Assembly: GCA_021324255.1 (NCBI GenBank)
Contig: JAJPJL010000046.1
Location: 1 to 64,000 of the forward strand
Direction: 5' to 3'
Source: Bacillota bacterium
GTDB taxonomy: Bacteria > Sysuimicrobiota > Sysuimicrobiia > Sysuimicrobiales > Segetimicrobiaceae
DNA length: 64,000 bases
Positions within the stretch are counted from its first letter, which is position 1; each line of letters starts with the position of its first letter. The translations under genes and the position numbers were made by a program. Shown here in pieces: positions 45,092 through 54,170 of the stretch. A model generated the notes under the pieces. The model worked only from the letters and a program-made list of their open reading frames with translations, made no database searches and was not told the origin of the DNA.

Positions 45092-45106
45092 AATAGATGC
45101 ATTATG
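45089..45106. promoter_or_regulatory. Candidate VapBC operator over the -10 box
   Basis: CATAAT-AGATGC-ATTATG is a perfect inverted repeat with 6-bp arms. It covers the predicted -10 element of the minus-strand promoter, so a bound VapBC complex would block RNA polymerase. Confidence 0.65.
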
Positions 45107-45130
45107 ATGTCGAATTTAGGCATATGTCAA
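45101..45130 (-). promoter_or_regulatory. vapBC promoter
   Basis: On the minus strand TTGACA (45130-45125), an 18-bp spacer, and CATAAT (45106-45101). Consensus -35 and a -10 with five of six bases. Confidence 0.75.
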
Positions 45131-45258
45131 ACAGGGGGAGCACGGAGGAACGGCTTCGCCCACCCTGGTTGCCCCGTTGTCGCATCCCGCCCACGACCGA
45201 GGACGACCTGCGGGCTCTCGTCGATCTGGCTCGCTACCTCGCCAGGAAGAGCAAGTAG
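45124..45258 (+). CDS. Possible 44-residue small ORF
   Basis: ATG 45124 to TAG 45258 encodes 44 residues ending RIPPTTEDDLRALVDLARYLARKSK, whose C-terminal helix looks protein-like. It is divergent from vapB. There is no convincing SD (AGG only three bases upstream) and no family is recognised; it could be a remnant of a larger gene. The rest of the gap to tRNA-Arg (45259-45488) shows nothing else. Confidence 0.25.
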   Translation: MSNRGSTEERLRPPWLPRCRIPPTTEDDLRALVDLARYLARKSK

Positions 45259-45488
45259 CCAGCGAGATGCATGTCGCGATACTCGCCAGTGAACCAGCCA
45301 AGCGCGTAGTGCAGGTCCTGAACGGGACCGGACCGCCAGGGCGGCCCCACCGCGATCTCGGGACGTTGCGATGCCTGGGAAAGTTCCTCGCAGTCTCCGC
45401 CGCGAGCGTCCCGGATGGGGGTGAGCGCCTGCCGTTCTGCGCGTTTCGACGAGGGGTGATCGCTCGCTACGCCTTGATTATTAAGGCT

Positions 45489-45564
45489 TGGCGCGCCCGG
45501 AGGGATTCGAACCCCCGACCCGCTGCTTAGAAGGCAGCCGCTCTATCCCCTGAGCTACGGGCGC
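45489..45564 (-). tRNA. tRNA-Arg (anticodon UCU)
   Basis: On the minus strand GCGCCCG pairs with CGGGCGC, discriminator G, encoded CCA (45489-45491). The anticodon stem GCTGC/GCAGC encloses CTTCTAA, so TCT. T-arm GGTTCGAATCC. Confidence 0.95.
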
Positions 45565-45766
45565 AGCAACCAAGGAGTTTTCGAAAGCCGCGTCGCTGCT
45601 TTCTTTATACCCTCCGTCATTCTCGCACCTCCCGTGCGGCGTGTCCAGCCGGCGGCAGACGGTACGAGCGGGAGCGTCCGCGTTGAAAGTTATGTCAGTG
45701 CGCCACGCTCCGCAAGGCTGATCAAACCGTGGCCGCGGCGGCATCGTCCGGTCGCGCCGAGCCGGG

Positions 45767-46939
45767 TCACCGGAGAATGCCGGTGTGGCCGAGCGAGTAG
45801 CGGCCCGGCTGAGGCCACACGGTCAGGCCGTGCGGCTCCGCTCCCACCGGGATCTTGCGCACCCGGCCGGTCTCGGTATCGATCGCATAGACCACGTCGT
45901 CGAACCGGCCCGACAACCACAGGTAGCGCCCGTCGGCGCTGACATTGCCCATGTCCGGGCTTCCGCCGCCGGGGATCGGCCAGCGCGCGACGACCCGGCG
46001 CGTCGCGAAGTCGATCACGGACACGCTCCCGGCCGGGCTCGCGCGCGGACCGTGCAGCTCATGTGAGCCGCGGTTTGCGACGTAGAGCTTCGTGCCGTCG
46101 CGGCTGGGATAGAGGCCGTGGGCGCCGACGCCGGTCGGAATGAAGCCGATACGCTTGAAGGCGTCCCCGTCGATCACGAAGACGCCGTCGGCCTGCATGT
46201 CGGCGACGAAGAAGGTCCGGCCGTCCGGCCCGGCCCGCACGTCCTGCGGCATGCTGTACGGCAGCAGCCGCATGTATCCGAGGATCCGGCGACGCACGGT
46301 GTCGATCTTCGCGATGTGCCCGTTGAATTCGCACGTGAAGATCGCGTAGCGCCCGTCGATGGAATAGTCGGCGTGGTTGATGCCGGCGCATCCCGGCACG
46401 CGCAACGAGGCCTGGAGCGCCATCGAATGCGGGTCGCGGAAGTCCAGCCGCGCCCGCGCTTCCGCCACGACGATCGCAGACCTGCCGTCGGGCGTGAAGT
46501 ACATGTTGTAGGGATCGTCCACCGCGATCGGGCGCCCGGGCTTGCCCGTGCGCGGGTCGATCGGGGTCACGCTGCCGTCGGTGCGGCCCTCGGCGTTGTT
46601 GGTCACCCACAAGGTGCGGAGGTCCCAGGACGGCACCACGTGCTGCGGGCTGCGCCCTACGGGGAAGCGGTCCACGACCGTGAACGTCGTGGGATCGATC
46701 ACGTAGACGTCGTCCGATCGGAGGTTCGGGACGTAGACGCGCGGCAGGTCGTGCGCGACCTTTGGCGACAGATCGTCCGGTCCGGCCTCGCTGTAGATGT
46801 TCCGCGGGTCGGCGACGGGCGGCATGCCCGGCACCGTGCGGACGGACGTACGTGCGACCCCCGCGAGGGGAGCCGCCGCCAGCGTGCACATCAAGGCTGC
46901 CGCGAGCATCGCGATGCGGCGCGGTAGAGCTTCGATCAC
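45767..46939 (-). CDS. Secreted YVTN-type beta-propeller protein
   Basis: A 390-residue exported protein with a signal peptide (about 1-30, RRIAMLAAALMCTLAAAPLAGVA). It has the repeated blades of the YVTN / cytochrome D1-like heme-domain superfamily: VYVPNLRSDDVYVIDPTTFTVVDRFPVG, LYVANRG..SVSVIDFATRRVVARWPIPG, and LWLSGRFDDVVYAIDTETGRVRKIPVG. Such proteins often bind heme or act as scaffolds in nitrite reductase maturation (NirF), but the site residues cannot be judged here. GTG 46939 with GGGAGG upstream is chosen. Confidence 0.8.
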   Translation of the reverse strand: MIEALPRRIAMLAAALMCTLAAAPLAGVARTSVRTVPGMPPVADPRNIYSEAGPDDLSPKVAHDLPRVYVPNLRSDDVYVIDPTTFTVVDRFPVGRSPQHVVPSWDLRTLWVTNNAEGRTDGSVTPIDPRTGKPGRPIAVDDPYNMYFTPDGRSAIVVAEARARLDFRDPHSMALQASLRVPGCAGINHADYSIDGRYAIFTCEFNGHIAKIDTVRRRILGYMRLLPYSMPQDVRAGPDGRTFFVADMQADGVFVIDGDAFKRIGFIPTGVGAHGLYPSRDGTKLYVANRGSHELHGPRASPAGSVSVIDFATRRVVARWPIPGGGSPDMGNVSADGRYLWLSGRFDDVVYAIDTETGRVRKIPVGAEPHGLTVWPQPGRYSLGHTGILR

Positions 46940-47115
46940 TTGCCACCTCCCGTCTGGACGTCGCGAGCCCGAGGCGCGCCGCCGCGGCGCACGCACGCGC
47001 GTCCGCCCCCCTCTACTTCCGCAGCGACCGAACTCCTGCGCGAACGAGGCGAAAAAGCTCGGGACACCGTGCATTGGTCGAGGGACCCGTGACGTGTGCG
47101 AGGAACTATAGGCGT

Positions 47116-47919
47116 ATGGGTACGCCCGGCATATCTGCCCCGGGCGCCGCCGCCCCGGGCCGGTGGCGGCGCCTCACGATGGTCCGTCTCGCGCTGATCG
47201 CCGCCCTGTGCGCCGGCCTGCTCGTCCCGCGACCCTCGTCCGGGACTGTGCACGCGCGCGTGGCGCTCATCTTCGATCATGCGGGTGCGAGCCTCGCGGA
47301 GCTCGCCCCCATCTACGCGATGCACGAACCATTCGGCCTGGGCATCTTCCCCAACATGCGGTACTCCGCGGAGATCGCGCGCACGGCGGCCGCCCACGGT
47401 CTGACGCCCATCCTCCATCTGCCGCTGGAGCCGAACCACCCGGCGGACCTGGGCCCGGTGACGGGCACGGTCTGGGTGCGCATGGCCGATGCGGAGATCG
47501 CGCGCACGGTCGAGCGCGATCTGGACAGCGTCCCGGGGGTGGCCGGCGTCAACAACCACGCCGGTTCCCGGGCCACGGCGGACCGCCGGGTCATGACCGC
47601 GGTGCTGCGCACCGTGAAGGCGCGCGGGCTGTGGTTCAACGAGAATCCCGAGACGCCGCAGTCGGTTGTGCCCGAGGTCGCGCGGCAGCTTGACGTACCG
47701 CTCGTGGTGACCGGGACGTATCTCGATATCCCGCCCGAGCACATCGCGCGGAACGTCCGCGCGCTCATCGCCGAGGCCGAGCGGCGCGGGTCCGTGGTGG
47801 CGGCGGCCCACATCGCGACGGGGGCGCCGGCCGTGATCCAAAAGATGCTGCCGGAGTTCCGCAGGGCCGGCGTCGTCTTTGTGCCGGTGACGGCGTTCCT
47901 CGAGCGCCGGGCGCCGTGA
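47116..47919 (+). CDS. Divergent polysaccharide deacetylase (YibQ-like)
   Basis: A 267-residue exported protein of the DUF610/YibQ group (PF04748) with a signal peptide at MVRLALIAALCAGLLVPRPSSG. It shows VALIFDHAGASLAELAPIYAMHEPFGLGIFPNM, LHLPLEPNHPADLGPVT, GVNNHAGSRATADRRVM and WFNENPETPQS. The family lacks some catalytic metal ligands of true deacetylases. Starts at 47116 or 47179 are both possible. Divergent from the beta-propeller gene. Confidence 0.85.
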   Translation: MGTPGISAPGAAAPGRWRRLTMVRLALIAALCAGLLVPRPSSGTVHARVALIFDHAGASLAELAPIYAMHEPFGLGIFPNMRYSAEIARTAAAHGLTPILHLPLEPNHPADLGPVTGTVWVRMADAEIARTVERDLDSVPGVAGVNNHAGSRATADRRVMTAVLRTVKARGLWFNENPETPQSVVPEVARQLDVPLVVTGTYLDIPPEHIARNVRALIAEAERRGSVVAAAHIATGAPAVIQKMLPEFRRAGVVFVPVTAFLERRAP

Positions 47920-47938
47920 CCTCGCCGCCCTGAGCCTC

Positions 47939-48517
47939 ATGTCCGTCGACCGCGACCCCGAAGCATCCACGCCGGACGGCCCCGCAAGCCTCGTCGAGCG
48001 GCTGCCGGGGAACCTGGGCAGGGGACTGCGGGACAACGTCTGCGAGGACGAGATCGTCGACGCGGCGGTCCGCACGTCGGCCGGCGAGGCCATCGTCGTG
48101 ACCGACCGGCGCGTGCTCATCATCCGCGCCGGCTTCGTCACGGGCGCCGGCGTGTTCGGCGTGCGCGCCCGCTCGATCCCCTATTCCCGCATCGCCGCCG
48201 TGGATCTCAGGCTGGGCCCGCTCGGCGGCCACGTGAAGCTCGTCACCGTGGGGACGCCGAAACCCCCGGATCTGACCTCCTTCAAGCTCAACAACGATGA
48301 CAATGCCGTGACCTTCGGCGCGCGGCGCAAGGACCACATGAAGCGGGTCGTAACGATCGTAGCCGGCCGGGTGCAGGCGGTTCGCGCGGTCGGCGACCCG
48401 GATGCGCCCGAGGACCTCGCGGGCCGGCTGGTCGAGCTCGTACGCGCCAGAGACGCCGGCGCGCTGACCGAGGCCGAGTTCGCCCAGGTCAAGAGCCGGC
48501 TGCTGCGGGGCGCCTGA
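47939..48517 (+). CDS. PH-like domain protein with C-terminal SHOCT motif
   Basis: A 192-residue protein. The middle (50-145) has the bacterial PH pattern: AIVVTDRRVLIIRAGFVTGAGVFGVRARSIPYSRIAAVDLRLG. The C-terminal LVELVRARDAGALTEAEFAQVKSRLL is a SHOCT motif. Such proteins are common and unassigned. It starts 19 bp after the deacetylase-like gene, same strand. Confidence 0.8.
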   Translation: MSVDRDPEASTPDGPASLVERLPGNLGRGLRDNVCEDEIVDAAVRTSAGEAIVVTDRRVLIIRAGFVTGAGVFGVRARSIPYSRIAAVDLRLGPLGGHVKLVTVGTPKPPDLTSFKLNNDDNAVTFGARRKDHMKRVVTIVAGRVQAVRAVGDPDAPEDLAGRLVELVRARDAGALTEAEFAQVKSRLLRGA

Positions 48518-48726
48518 GCTGGCCACCCCTGCGGTCCCGGGACGACGCGGTTCACGGCCCGGCCCGTCGCCGCGACGCCGACGCCGCGTGATCGGCCGGC
48601 GCTCCCGGCGTGGGGCCGTAACGAAATGCGCACGAGATCCCGCCGGTGCAGGAGGCGTCGAACGGCCGCACGAATACGCGGCCACGCATCCACACCCGGC
48701 CTTCGGGCTCCCCCAGGAGACGCTAG

Positions 48727-50313
48727 ATGAGTCGGATCGTGCGGTGGTGTGTGCTCGCGCTCGTGGTCCTCGCGGTCGCCCTCCCCCGGCTCGTGCTCGG
48801 CGCCCCCGCGGCGAACGCGACGTTCACGTTTGCGCGGCCGGAGGAGACGGAAACGCTCGACCCCGAGAAGACCACGGCCGTGTCGTCGGCGGAAGTGGAC
48901 TACCTGCTCTACGATACGCTGCTCTCGCTCGACTACACGAACGACGTCAAACCGGGACTCGCGGAGAAGTGGACCGTCTCCCCGGACGGCAAGACTTACA
49001 CGTTCACGCTACGCCAAGGCGTGCGGTTCGCGTCGGGCAAGCCCCTCACGTCGGCCGACGTCAAGTACACGATGGATCGCTGGCGCGCCTTGAAGGGATC
49101 GCCGACGGCGTTCAACATCAGCCCGCTGGAGAGCGTTGACGCGCCGAACCCCGCGACCGTGGTCATGCACCTCAAGGAACCGCTGTCGATCCTCCTCGTC
49201 AACCTCGCCGGGTACTCGGCCAGCATCCTCAATCCCGACGCGGTCAACCGCGCCGGCGACGACTACGGGACCGGGGCCGGCAAGGTGGACGGGACCGGCC
49301 CCTACGTCCTCAAGGAATGGGTGCGGAACGACCGTTTGGTGGTGACCCGCAACCCCGCGTACACGTGGGGACCGCCGCTGTACAAGAACCACGGACCGGG
49401 CCCGTTCGGTACCGTGGTGTTCCACACGATCGTCGAGGACACGCCCCGGGTCGCGTCGGTGCAGGTGGGAGACGCCCAGTTCGCCGAGTCGATTCCGGGG
49501 GAACAGGTGCCGGCGCTCGACAGGGACAGCCGCGTGCGCGTGATCCGGTACGCGGATCTCAACACCGCGTTCATCGGCTTCAAGCTGGGGCATAAGCCCC
49601 TCGACGACCTCAAGGTCCGTCAGGCGATCAACTACGGCATCAACCGCCAGGAGATCATCCAGGGGGCCTACTACGGGCTCGCCACGGAGGCGTTGGGCCC
49701 GCTCGCGCCGGGCACGCCCGGGTGGTGGCCGGGCGTGGAGAAGGCCGGCTACCGGTACGACCCGAGCAAGGCGAAGCACATCCTGGACGAAGACGGCTGG
49801 ACGCAGTCCGCGCCGGGACAGCCCCGGCAGAAAGGCGGGCAGCCCCTGTCGCTCCTGTTTCTCTATTCGCCCGGTCCCGGCGTGGAGCAACTCGTGAACC
49901 TCGTGCAGTCCGAGCTTCGCGGCGTGGGCGTGGCCGTCCGGCCGCAGCGCATGGAGTGGACCGCGTTTCTCGCCGCGCTCCGCGCGGGCCAGCACGATAT
50001 GTTTTTCATCAACGTGCGCTACGTGACGCCGGACGTCCTGTACTTCTACTTCCACAGCAAGCAGCGGCCGGCGCCGAACCGGTTCGATTGGGCCGACGCG
50101 GAGACGGACCGCCTGCTCGAGCTCAGCCGGTCGAGCACGAACGACCGGGAACGGATGGACGCCTATCAAAAGCTGCAGCAGATTATCGTGCAGAACGCGA
50201 TCTGGGTGCCGCTCGTGCACGAAAAGCGGGTCGTGATCGCGTCGCCGAACCTGACCGTGCCGCAGATGCACGCGAACGTCCTGTACAAGATGCTCGACCT
50301 GACGTTGAAGTAG
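48727..50313 (+). CDS. Dipeptide/oligopeptide ABC binding protein (SBP_bac_5)
   Basis: A 528-residue secreted binding protein with a signal peptide (IVRWCVLALVVLAVALPRLVLGAPAANA). The family pattern is clear: RPEETETLDPEKTTAVSSAEVDYLLYDTLLSLD, WTVSPDGKTYTFTLRQGVRFASGKPLTSADVKYTMDR, and VRQAINYGINRQEIIQGAYYG. It should capture peptides, or similar ligands, for the permeases encoded 12 and 15 bp downstream. Confidence 0.95.
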   Translation: MSRIVRWCVLALVVLAVALPRLVLGAPAANATFTFARPEETETLDPEKTTAVSSAEVDYLLYDTLLSLDYTNDVKPGLAEKWTVSPDGKTYTFTLRQGVRFASGKPLTSADVKYTMDRWRALKGSPTAFNISPLESVDAPNPATVVMHLKEPLSILLVNLAGYSASILNPDAVNRAGDDYGTGAGKVDGTGPYVLKEWVRNDRLVVTRNPAYTWGPPLYKNHGPGPFGTVVFHTIVEDTPRVASVQVGDAQFAESIPGEQVPALDRDSRVRVIRYADLNTAFIGFKLGHKPLDDLKVRQAINYGINRQEIIQGAYYGLATEALGPLAPGTPGWWPGVEKAGYRYDPSKAKHILDEDGWTQSAPGQPRQKGGQPLSLLFLYSPGPGVEQLVNLVQSELRGVGVAVRPQRMEWTAFLAALRAGQHDMFFINVRYVTPDVLYFYFHSKQRPAPNRFDWADAETDRLLELSRSSTNDRERMDAYQKLQQIIVQNAIWVPLVHEKRVVIASPNLTVPQMHANVLYKMLDLTLK

Positions 50314-50325
50314 CGTCGCCGAGGC

Positions 50326-51264
50326 ATGGCCTCGTACATCACGGGACGGCTGCTGCTCACGGTGCCGGTCTTGGTCGGCGTGTCGGTGCTCGTGTTTCTC
50401 ATCCTGCACCTCACGCCCGGCAACCCGGCGCTGGTGGTGGCCGGCCCCGATGCGCCGCCCGACGTGGTGCGCGAGGTCGAGCACACGCTCGGACTGGATC
50501 AGCCGCTCTACGTCCAGTACGGCAAGTACGTGCTGCGCCTGATCCACGGAGACCTGGGACGGTCCGTGCGGTCGCACGAGCCCGTGTTGCGCCAGTTGTT
50601 GACGACGCTCCCCGTCACGATCACCCTCGCGCTCGTGGGGGTCGCGCTCACCGTCGCGGTGAGCGTGCCGGTCGGGATCGTCGCGGCCTACAACCGCAAC
50701 TCCCCGCTCGACCTGGCCACGATCTGCGCCGTCCTGGCCGCGTCGGCCATGCCGGTCTTCGCGGTCGGGCTCATCCTGCTGTGGATCTTTGCCATTACGC
50801 TGCGGTGGTTTCCGCTGAGCGGCTACGCGCCGCTGACGACCGTCGACGGATGGCGGCACATCGCGCTGCCGGCCGTGACGGTCAGCAGCGGGGCGGTCGC
50901 CCTCCTCGCCCGGCTGACGCGCTCCTCGATGCTGGAGACGCTCCACCAGGACTACGTGCGCACCGCCCGCGCCAAGGGGCTCTGGGAACCGGGGGTGGTC
51001 GTCCGGCACGCCTTCCGGAACGCCCTGCTCCCCGTCATCACGATCGTGGGGCTGCAGTTTGGATTTCTCCTCAGCGGCGCGGTCGTGACCGAGAGCATCT
51101 TTTCCCTGCCGGGCATGGGGCGCTTGCTCGTGGACGCGATCCTCGGCCGCGATTTCCCGGTCGTCCAGGGCGCCGTCCTGATGCTGGCCCTCACCTTCGT
51201 CCTCACCAACCTGCTCGTCGACATCGCCTACGCCGCGGTGGATCCACGGGTGCGGTATGCGTAG
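50326..51264 (+). CDS. Dipeptide-type ABC permease, DppB-like
   Basis: A 312-residue permease, six membrane segments, with the DppB N-terminus VSVLVFLILHLTPGNPALVVAG, LGLDQPLYVQYGKYVLRLIHGDLGRS, and the EAA loop ARAKGLWEPGVVVRHAFRNALLPV. Same operon as the binding protein. Confidence 0.95.
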   Translation: MASYITGRLLLTVPVLVGVSVLVFLILHLTPGNPALVVAGPDAPPDVVREVEHTLGLDQPLYVQYGKYVLRLIHGDLGRSVRSHEPVLRQLLTTLPVTITLALVGVALTVAVSVPVGIVAAYNRNSPLDLATICAVLAASAMPVFAVGLILLWIFAITLRWFPLSGYAPLTTVDGWRHIALPAVTVSSGAVALLARLTRSSMLETLHQDYVRTARAKGLWEPGVVVRHAFRNALLPVITIVGLQFGFLLSGAVVTESIFSLPGMGRLLVDAILGRDFPVVQGAVLMLALTFVLTNLLVDIAYAAVDPRVRYA

Positions 51265-51279
51265 CCGGTCGGGCCTCCC

Positions 51280-52155
51280 GTGAGCGAGGCGCTGGCGAGA
51301 TCCATCGCGGCGCCGGGGTACCGGGCGCCCACCTTGTGGCGCCGGCTCGGCCGATCCTGGCAAGTGCGGATCGGCGCCGCCGTCGTGGCGGCGCTCGGCC
51401 TCGTCGTGCTCGTGACGCCGGCCGTGGCGCCGTACGATCCGGCGCAGCCCAACGTCCAGGACCGGTTTCAGGGGCCGTCCCGCGCGCATCCCCTGGGCAC
51501 GGACGACCTGGGCCGCGACCTGCTCAGCCGCATTCTCTACGGCAGCCGGATTTCGCTCGCGATCGGCGTGATCGCGGTGGGGATCGCGTTTACGGGCGGC
51601 GTGGCGTTCGGACTGTTCGCGGGGTTTTATCCGCGGCTCGACAACCTCATCATGCGCAGCATGGACGTGCTGCTGGCCTTTCCCGGCCTGCTGCTCGCCA
51701 TCGCCATCCTGGGGGCGCTCGGCCCGAGCCTCACGAACGCGATGATCGCGGTCGGGATCGCCTCGATTCCGTCGTTTGTGCGCATCACGCGTAGCGCCGT
51801 CCTCGCCGTGCGCTCGCAAGAGTACGTGGAGGCGAGCCGTGCCCTCGGCGTCCGGGACGCGCACATCCTCGTCCGGCACGTGCTGCCGAACATCTCGCCC
51901 GCGGTCATTGTCACCACGACGCTCAGCATGGCGAACGCGATCCTGGCCGCCTCCGTCCTCTCGTTTCTCGGGCTCGGGGCTCAGCCGCCGACGCCGGAGT
52001 GGGGCGCCATGGTCTTCGTCGCCAAGAACTACCTGGGCTTCGCGCCGCACATCGCGCTCTTCCCCATCCTGGCCATCTTCGTGACCGTGCTGGGTTTCAA
52101 CTTTCTCGGCGACGGGTTGCGGGACGCGCTCGACCCCCGCCTCTCGCGGCTCTAG
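51280..52155 (+). CDS. Dipeptide-type ABC permease, DppC-like
   Basis: A 291-residue permease with the DppC pattern: HPLGTDDLGRDLLSRILYGSRISLAIG and the EAA loop EASRALGVRDAHILVRHVLPNISP, then PTPEWGAMVFVAKNYL. GTG start, 15 bp after dppB. No ATPase genes (DppD/DppF) follow. Confidence 0.95.
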   Translation: MSEALARSIAAPGYRAPTLWRRLGRSWQVRIGAAVVAALGLVVLVTPAVAPYDPAQPNVQDRFQGPSRAHPLGTDDLGRDLLSRILYGSRISLAIGVIAVGIAFTGGVAFGLFAGFYPRLDNLIMRSMDVLLAFPGLLLAIAILGALGPSLTNAMIAVGIASIPSFVRITRSAVLAVRSQEYVEASRALGVRDAHILVRHVLPNISPAVIVTTTLSMANAILAASVLSFLGLGAQPPTPEWGAMVFVAKNYLGFAPHIALFPILAIFVTVLGFNFLGDGLRDALDPRLSRL

Positions 52156-52239
52156 CGGGCGGCACCCGACGCCGGCCGCGCGCCGCACAGACCGGTCCCG
52201 GCCGCCCCGAACCGCCCACGGCGCCTGGGGGGGCCACGG

Positions 52240-53025
52240 CTAACGGGCGGTCCAGCCCCCGTCGATCGGGATCGCCGCGCCGGTGACCGCCGACGCCGGT
52301 TCCGAGCACAAGTAGACCGCCAGCGCGGCGATCTCCCCGGGTTCCAGGAGGCGCTTCACCGCCTGCGGCTCGAGCATGATGCGGCCGACGACGTCCGACT
52401 CCGGAATGCCGTGCACGCGCGCCTGGTCGGCAATCTGGCGCTCCACAAGCGGGGTCCTCACGTACCCGGGGCAGATCGCGTTCACCGTGATCCCGTGGGC
52501 GGCCGCCTCCCACGCGGCCACCTTCGTGAACCCGACGACCCCGTGCTTGGCCGCGACGTAGGCGGCCTTGAACGGAGACGCAACCAGCCCGTGCGCCGAG
52601 GCGATGTTGATCACGCGACCCCATCCGCCGCGGATCATATGCGGCAGCGCGTACTTGGTGCAGAGAAACGTGCCCGTCAAGAGCACGGCGAGGAGATAGT
52701 TCCAGCGCTCCTCGGGGAACTCCACGACCGGCGAGATATGCTGGAGCCCGGCGTTGTTCACCAGCACGTCAAGCCGCCCGAATGCCTTGACCGCGGTCTC
52801 GATCATCGCCCGGGCCGAGCCCGGGTCCGTGACGTCGACCCGCGTGAACGCCGCCGTTCTCCCCTCCCGCCGGAGCCCCTCGACGACGCTCTGTCCGCCC
52901 GCTTCGTTGAGGTCGGCCACACACACCGCGGCGCCCTCGGCCGCGAACGCGGTGGCCATCGCAAGCCCCAGCCCGGAGGCGGCGCCGGTGACCACGGCCG
53001 TCCGGCCCTCGAGTATTCCGGCCAT
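52240..53025 (-). CDS. 3-hydroxybutyrate dehydrogenase-like short-chain dehydrogenase
   Basis: A 261-residue SDR. Cofactor motif TGAASGLG, NNAG, catalytic Ser in INIASAHGLVASPFKAAYVAAKHG with Tyr and Lys (Y-x-x-x-K), then ITVNAICPGYVRTPLVERQI. The HGLVASPFKAAY and PGYVRTPLVE stretches match D-3-hydroxybutyrate dehydrogenases of the PHB type. It should interconvert 3-hydroxybutyrate and acetoacetate with NAD. Convergent with the dipeptide operon. Confidence 0.88.
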   Translation of the reverse strand: MAGILEGRTAVVTGAASGLGLAMATAFAAEGAAVCVADLNEAGGQSVVEGLRREGRTAAFTRVDVTDPGSARAMIETAVKAFGRLDVLVNNAGLQHISPVVEFPEERWNYLLAVLLTGTFLCTKYALPHMIRGGWGRVINIASAHGLVASPFKAAYVAAKHGVVGFTKVAAWEAAAHGITVNAICPGYVRTPLVERQIADQARVHGIPESDVVGRIMLEPQAVKRLLEPGEIAALAVYLCSEPASAVTGAAIPIDGGWTAR

Positions 53026-53390
53026 ACCCGCTCCTTTCCGCTCCTCGCCGTACCCGCCCGAGCCGTACGCCCCCGGCCGTCGCGCGGGCCCTTTTTCAGC
53101 GCACCCAAACGAAGGGCTTCGACGGCGCCGGCCCGACTACTTGCCCTGCGCCGGTCTTGTGCGTGAGGCCCGGTGGCTGTGGACATTTAACGGCCGCCGC
53201 CACCGCCGTTAACACCGGTCGCCGGCTCGCTGCGACGTGTACGCCGCCCGGCACCCGGGGGCGTCGCTGGAGGGATCGCCCGAGCCCGCCCGGAAGGCTC
53301 GGCACGGTCCAGGCCGTGCCGGGCCGGCGCGCAGCCGCGGCCCACCCGCGAATGTCGCGATCGCACACCCGTACCTGAAGGAGGCCGCCA

Positions 53391-54161
53391 ATGGTGGAAA
53401 ACCGCTATGCGCTCGCGGGCCGCGTGGCGCTCGTCACGGGCGGAAGCCGCAGCATCGGACGCGCGATCGCCGTCCGGCTCGGGGGCGCCGGCGCTTCGGT
53501 GGCGGTCAACTATTGCCGCGCGGAGGGGCAGGCCAGGAGCGCGGTCGAGGAGATCGAGGCCGCGGGGGCGAGGGCCCTGGCCGTCCAGGCGGACGTATCG
53601 GACCCGCGCGCGGTCGAGCGCATGCTCGAGCAGGCACAGGCCGCGCTCGGTCCCGTCGACATCCTCGTCAACAACGCGGGCGTGCTGCGCCGCACGCCGT
53701 TTCTCGACATCCCGCTCGAGGAGCGGGAGTGGATCATGCACACGAACCTGCGCGGCTACTTCCTCGTGGCGCAGGCGGTCGCGCGCCGCATGGTGGCGGG
53801 GGACATCAAGGGCTGTATCGTCAACGTCTCATCGTCCAGCGCGCGGATCGCCACGCCGAACCTCGCGCACTACGCGGCGAGCAAGGGCGGCATCACGATG
53901 CTGACCCGGGCCATGGCGTTCGAGCTGGCGCGGTACGGCATCCGCGTGAACGAGGTCAATCCCGGTCTGATCGAGACCGACCTCAACCGCGCGGACGTGC
54001 AAAACCCCGACTGGCTGGCCGGCCGCCTGCGCGGCATCCCGCTGGGACGCGTCGGCAGACCCGAGGATGTGGCCGGCGCGGTGCTGTTCTTGGCGTCGCA
54101 CGACGCCGGCCTGATGACGGGGGCGAGCGTCGCCATCGACGGCGGCTCGACGATTACCTGA
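53391..54161 (+). CDS. Short-chain dehydrogenase/reductase (FabG-like)
   Basis: A 256-residue SDR: VTGGSRSIGRAIAVRL, VNNAGVLRRTPFLD, catalytic Ser in VNVSSSSARIATPNLAHYAASKGG with Y-x-x-x-K, and IRVNEVNPGLIETDL. Close in type to 3-oxoacyl-ACP reductase or glucose dehydrogenase-like enzymes; substrate open. GAAGGAGG precedes the start. Confidence 0.92.
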   Translation: MVENRYALAGRVALVTGGSRSIGRAIAVRLGGAGASVAVNYCRAEGQARSAVEEIEAAGARALAVQADVSDPRAVERMLEQAQAALGPVDILVNNAGVLRRTPFLDIPLEEREWIMHTNLRGYFLVAQAVARRMVAGDIKGCIVNVSSSSARIATPNLAHYAASKGGITMLTRAMAFELARYGIRVNEVNPGLIETDLNRADVQNPDWLAGRLRGIPLGRVGRPEDVAGAVLFLASHDAGLMTGASVAIDGGSTIT

Positions 54162-54170
54162 GGGTGCCGG

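Noticed and set aside
45177-45530. Plus-strand frame of 117 codons before tRNA-Arg
   Set aside because: It runs into the tRNA gene and shows no protein-like pattern.
49009-52188. Minus-strand frame of 1059 codons opposite the dipeptide transporter operon
   Set aside because: Long antisense frames are expected at 70 % GC; it is His/Arg/Glu-rich with no domain, and the plus strand holds clear genes.
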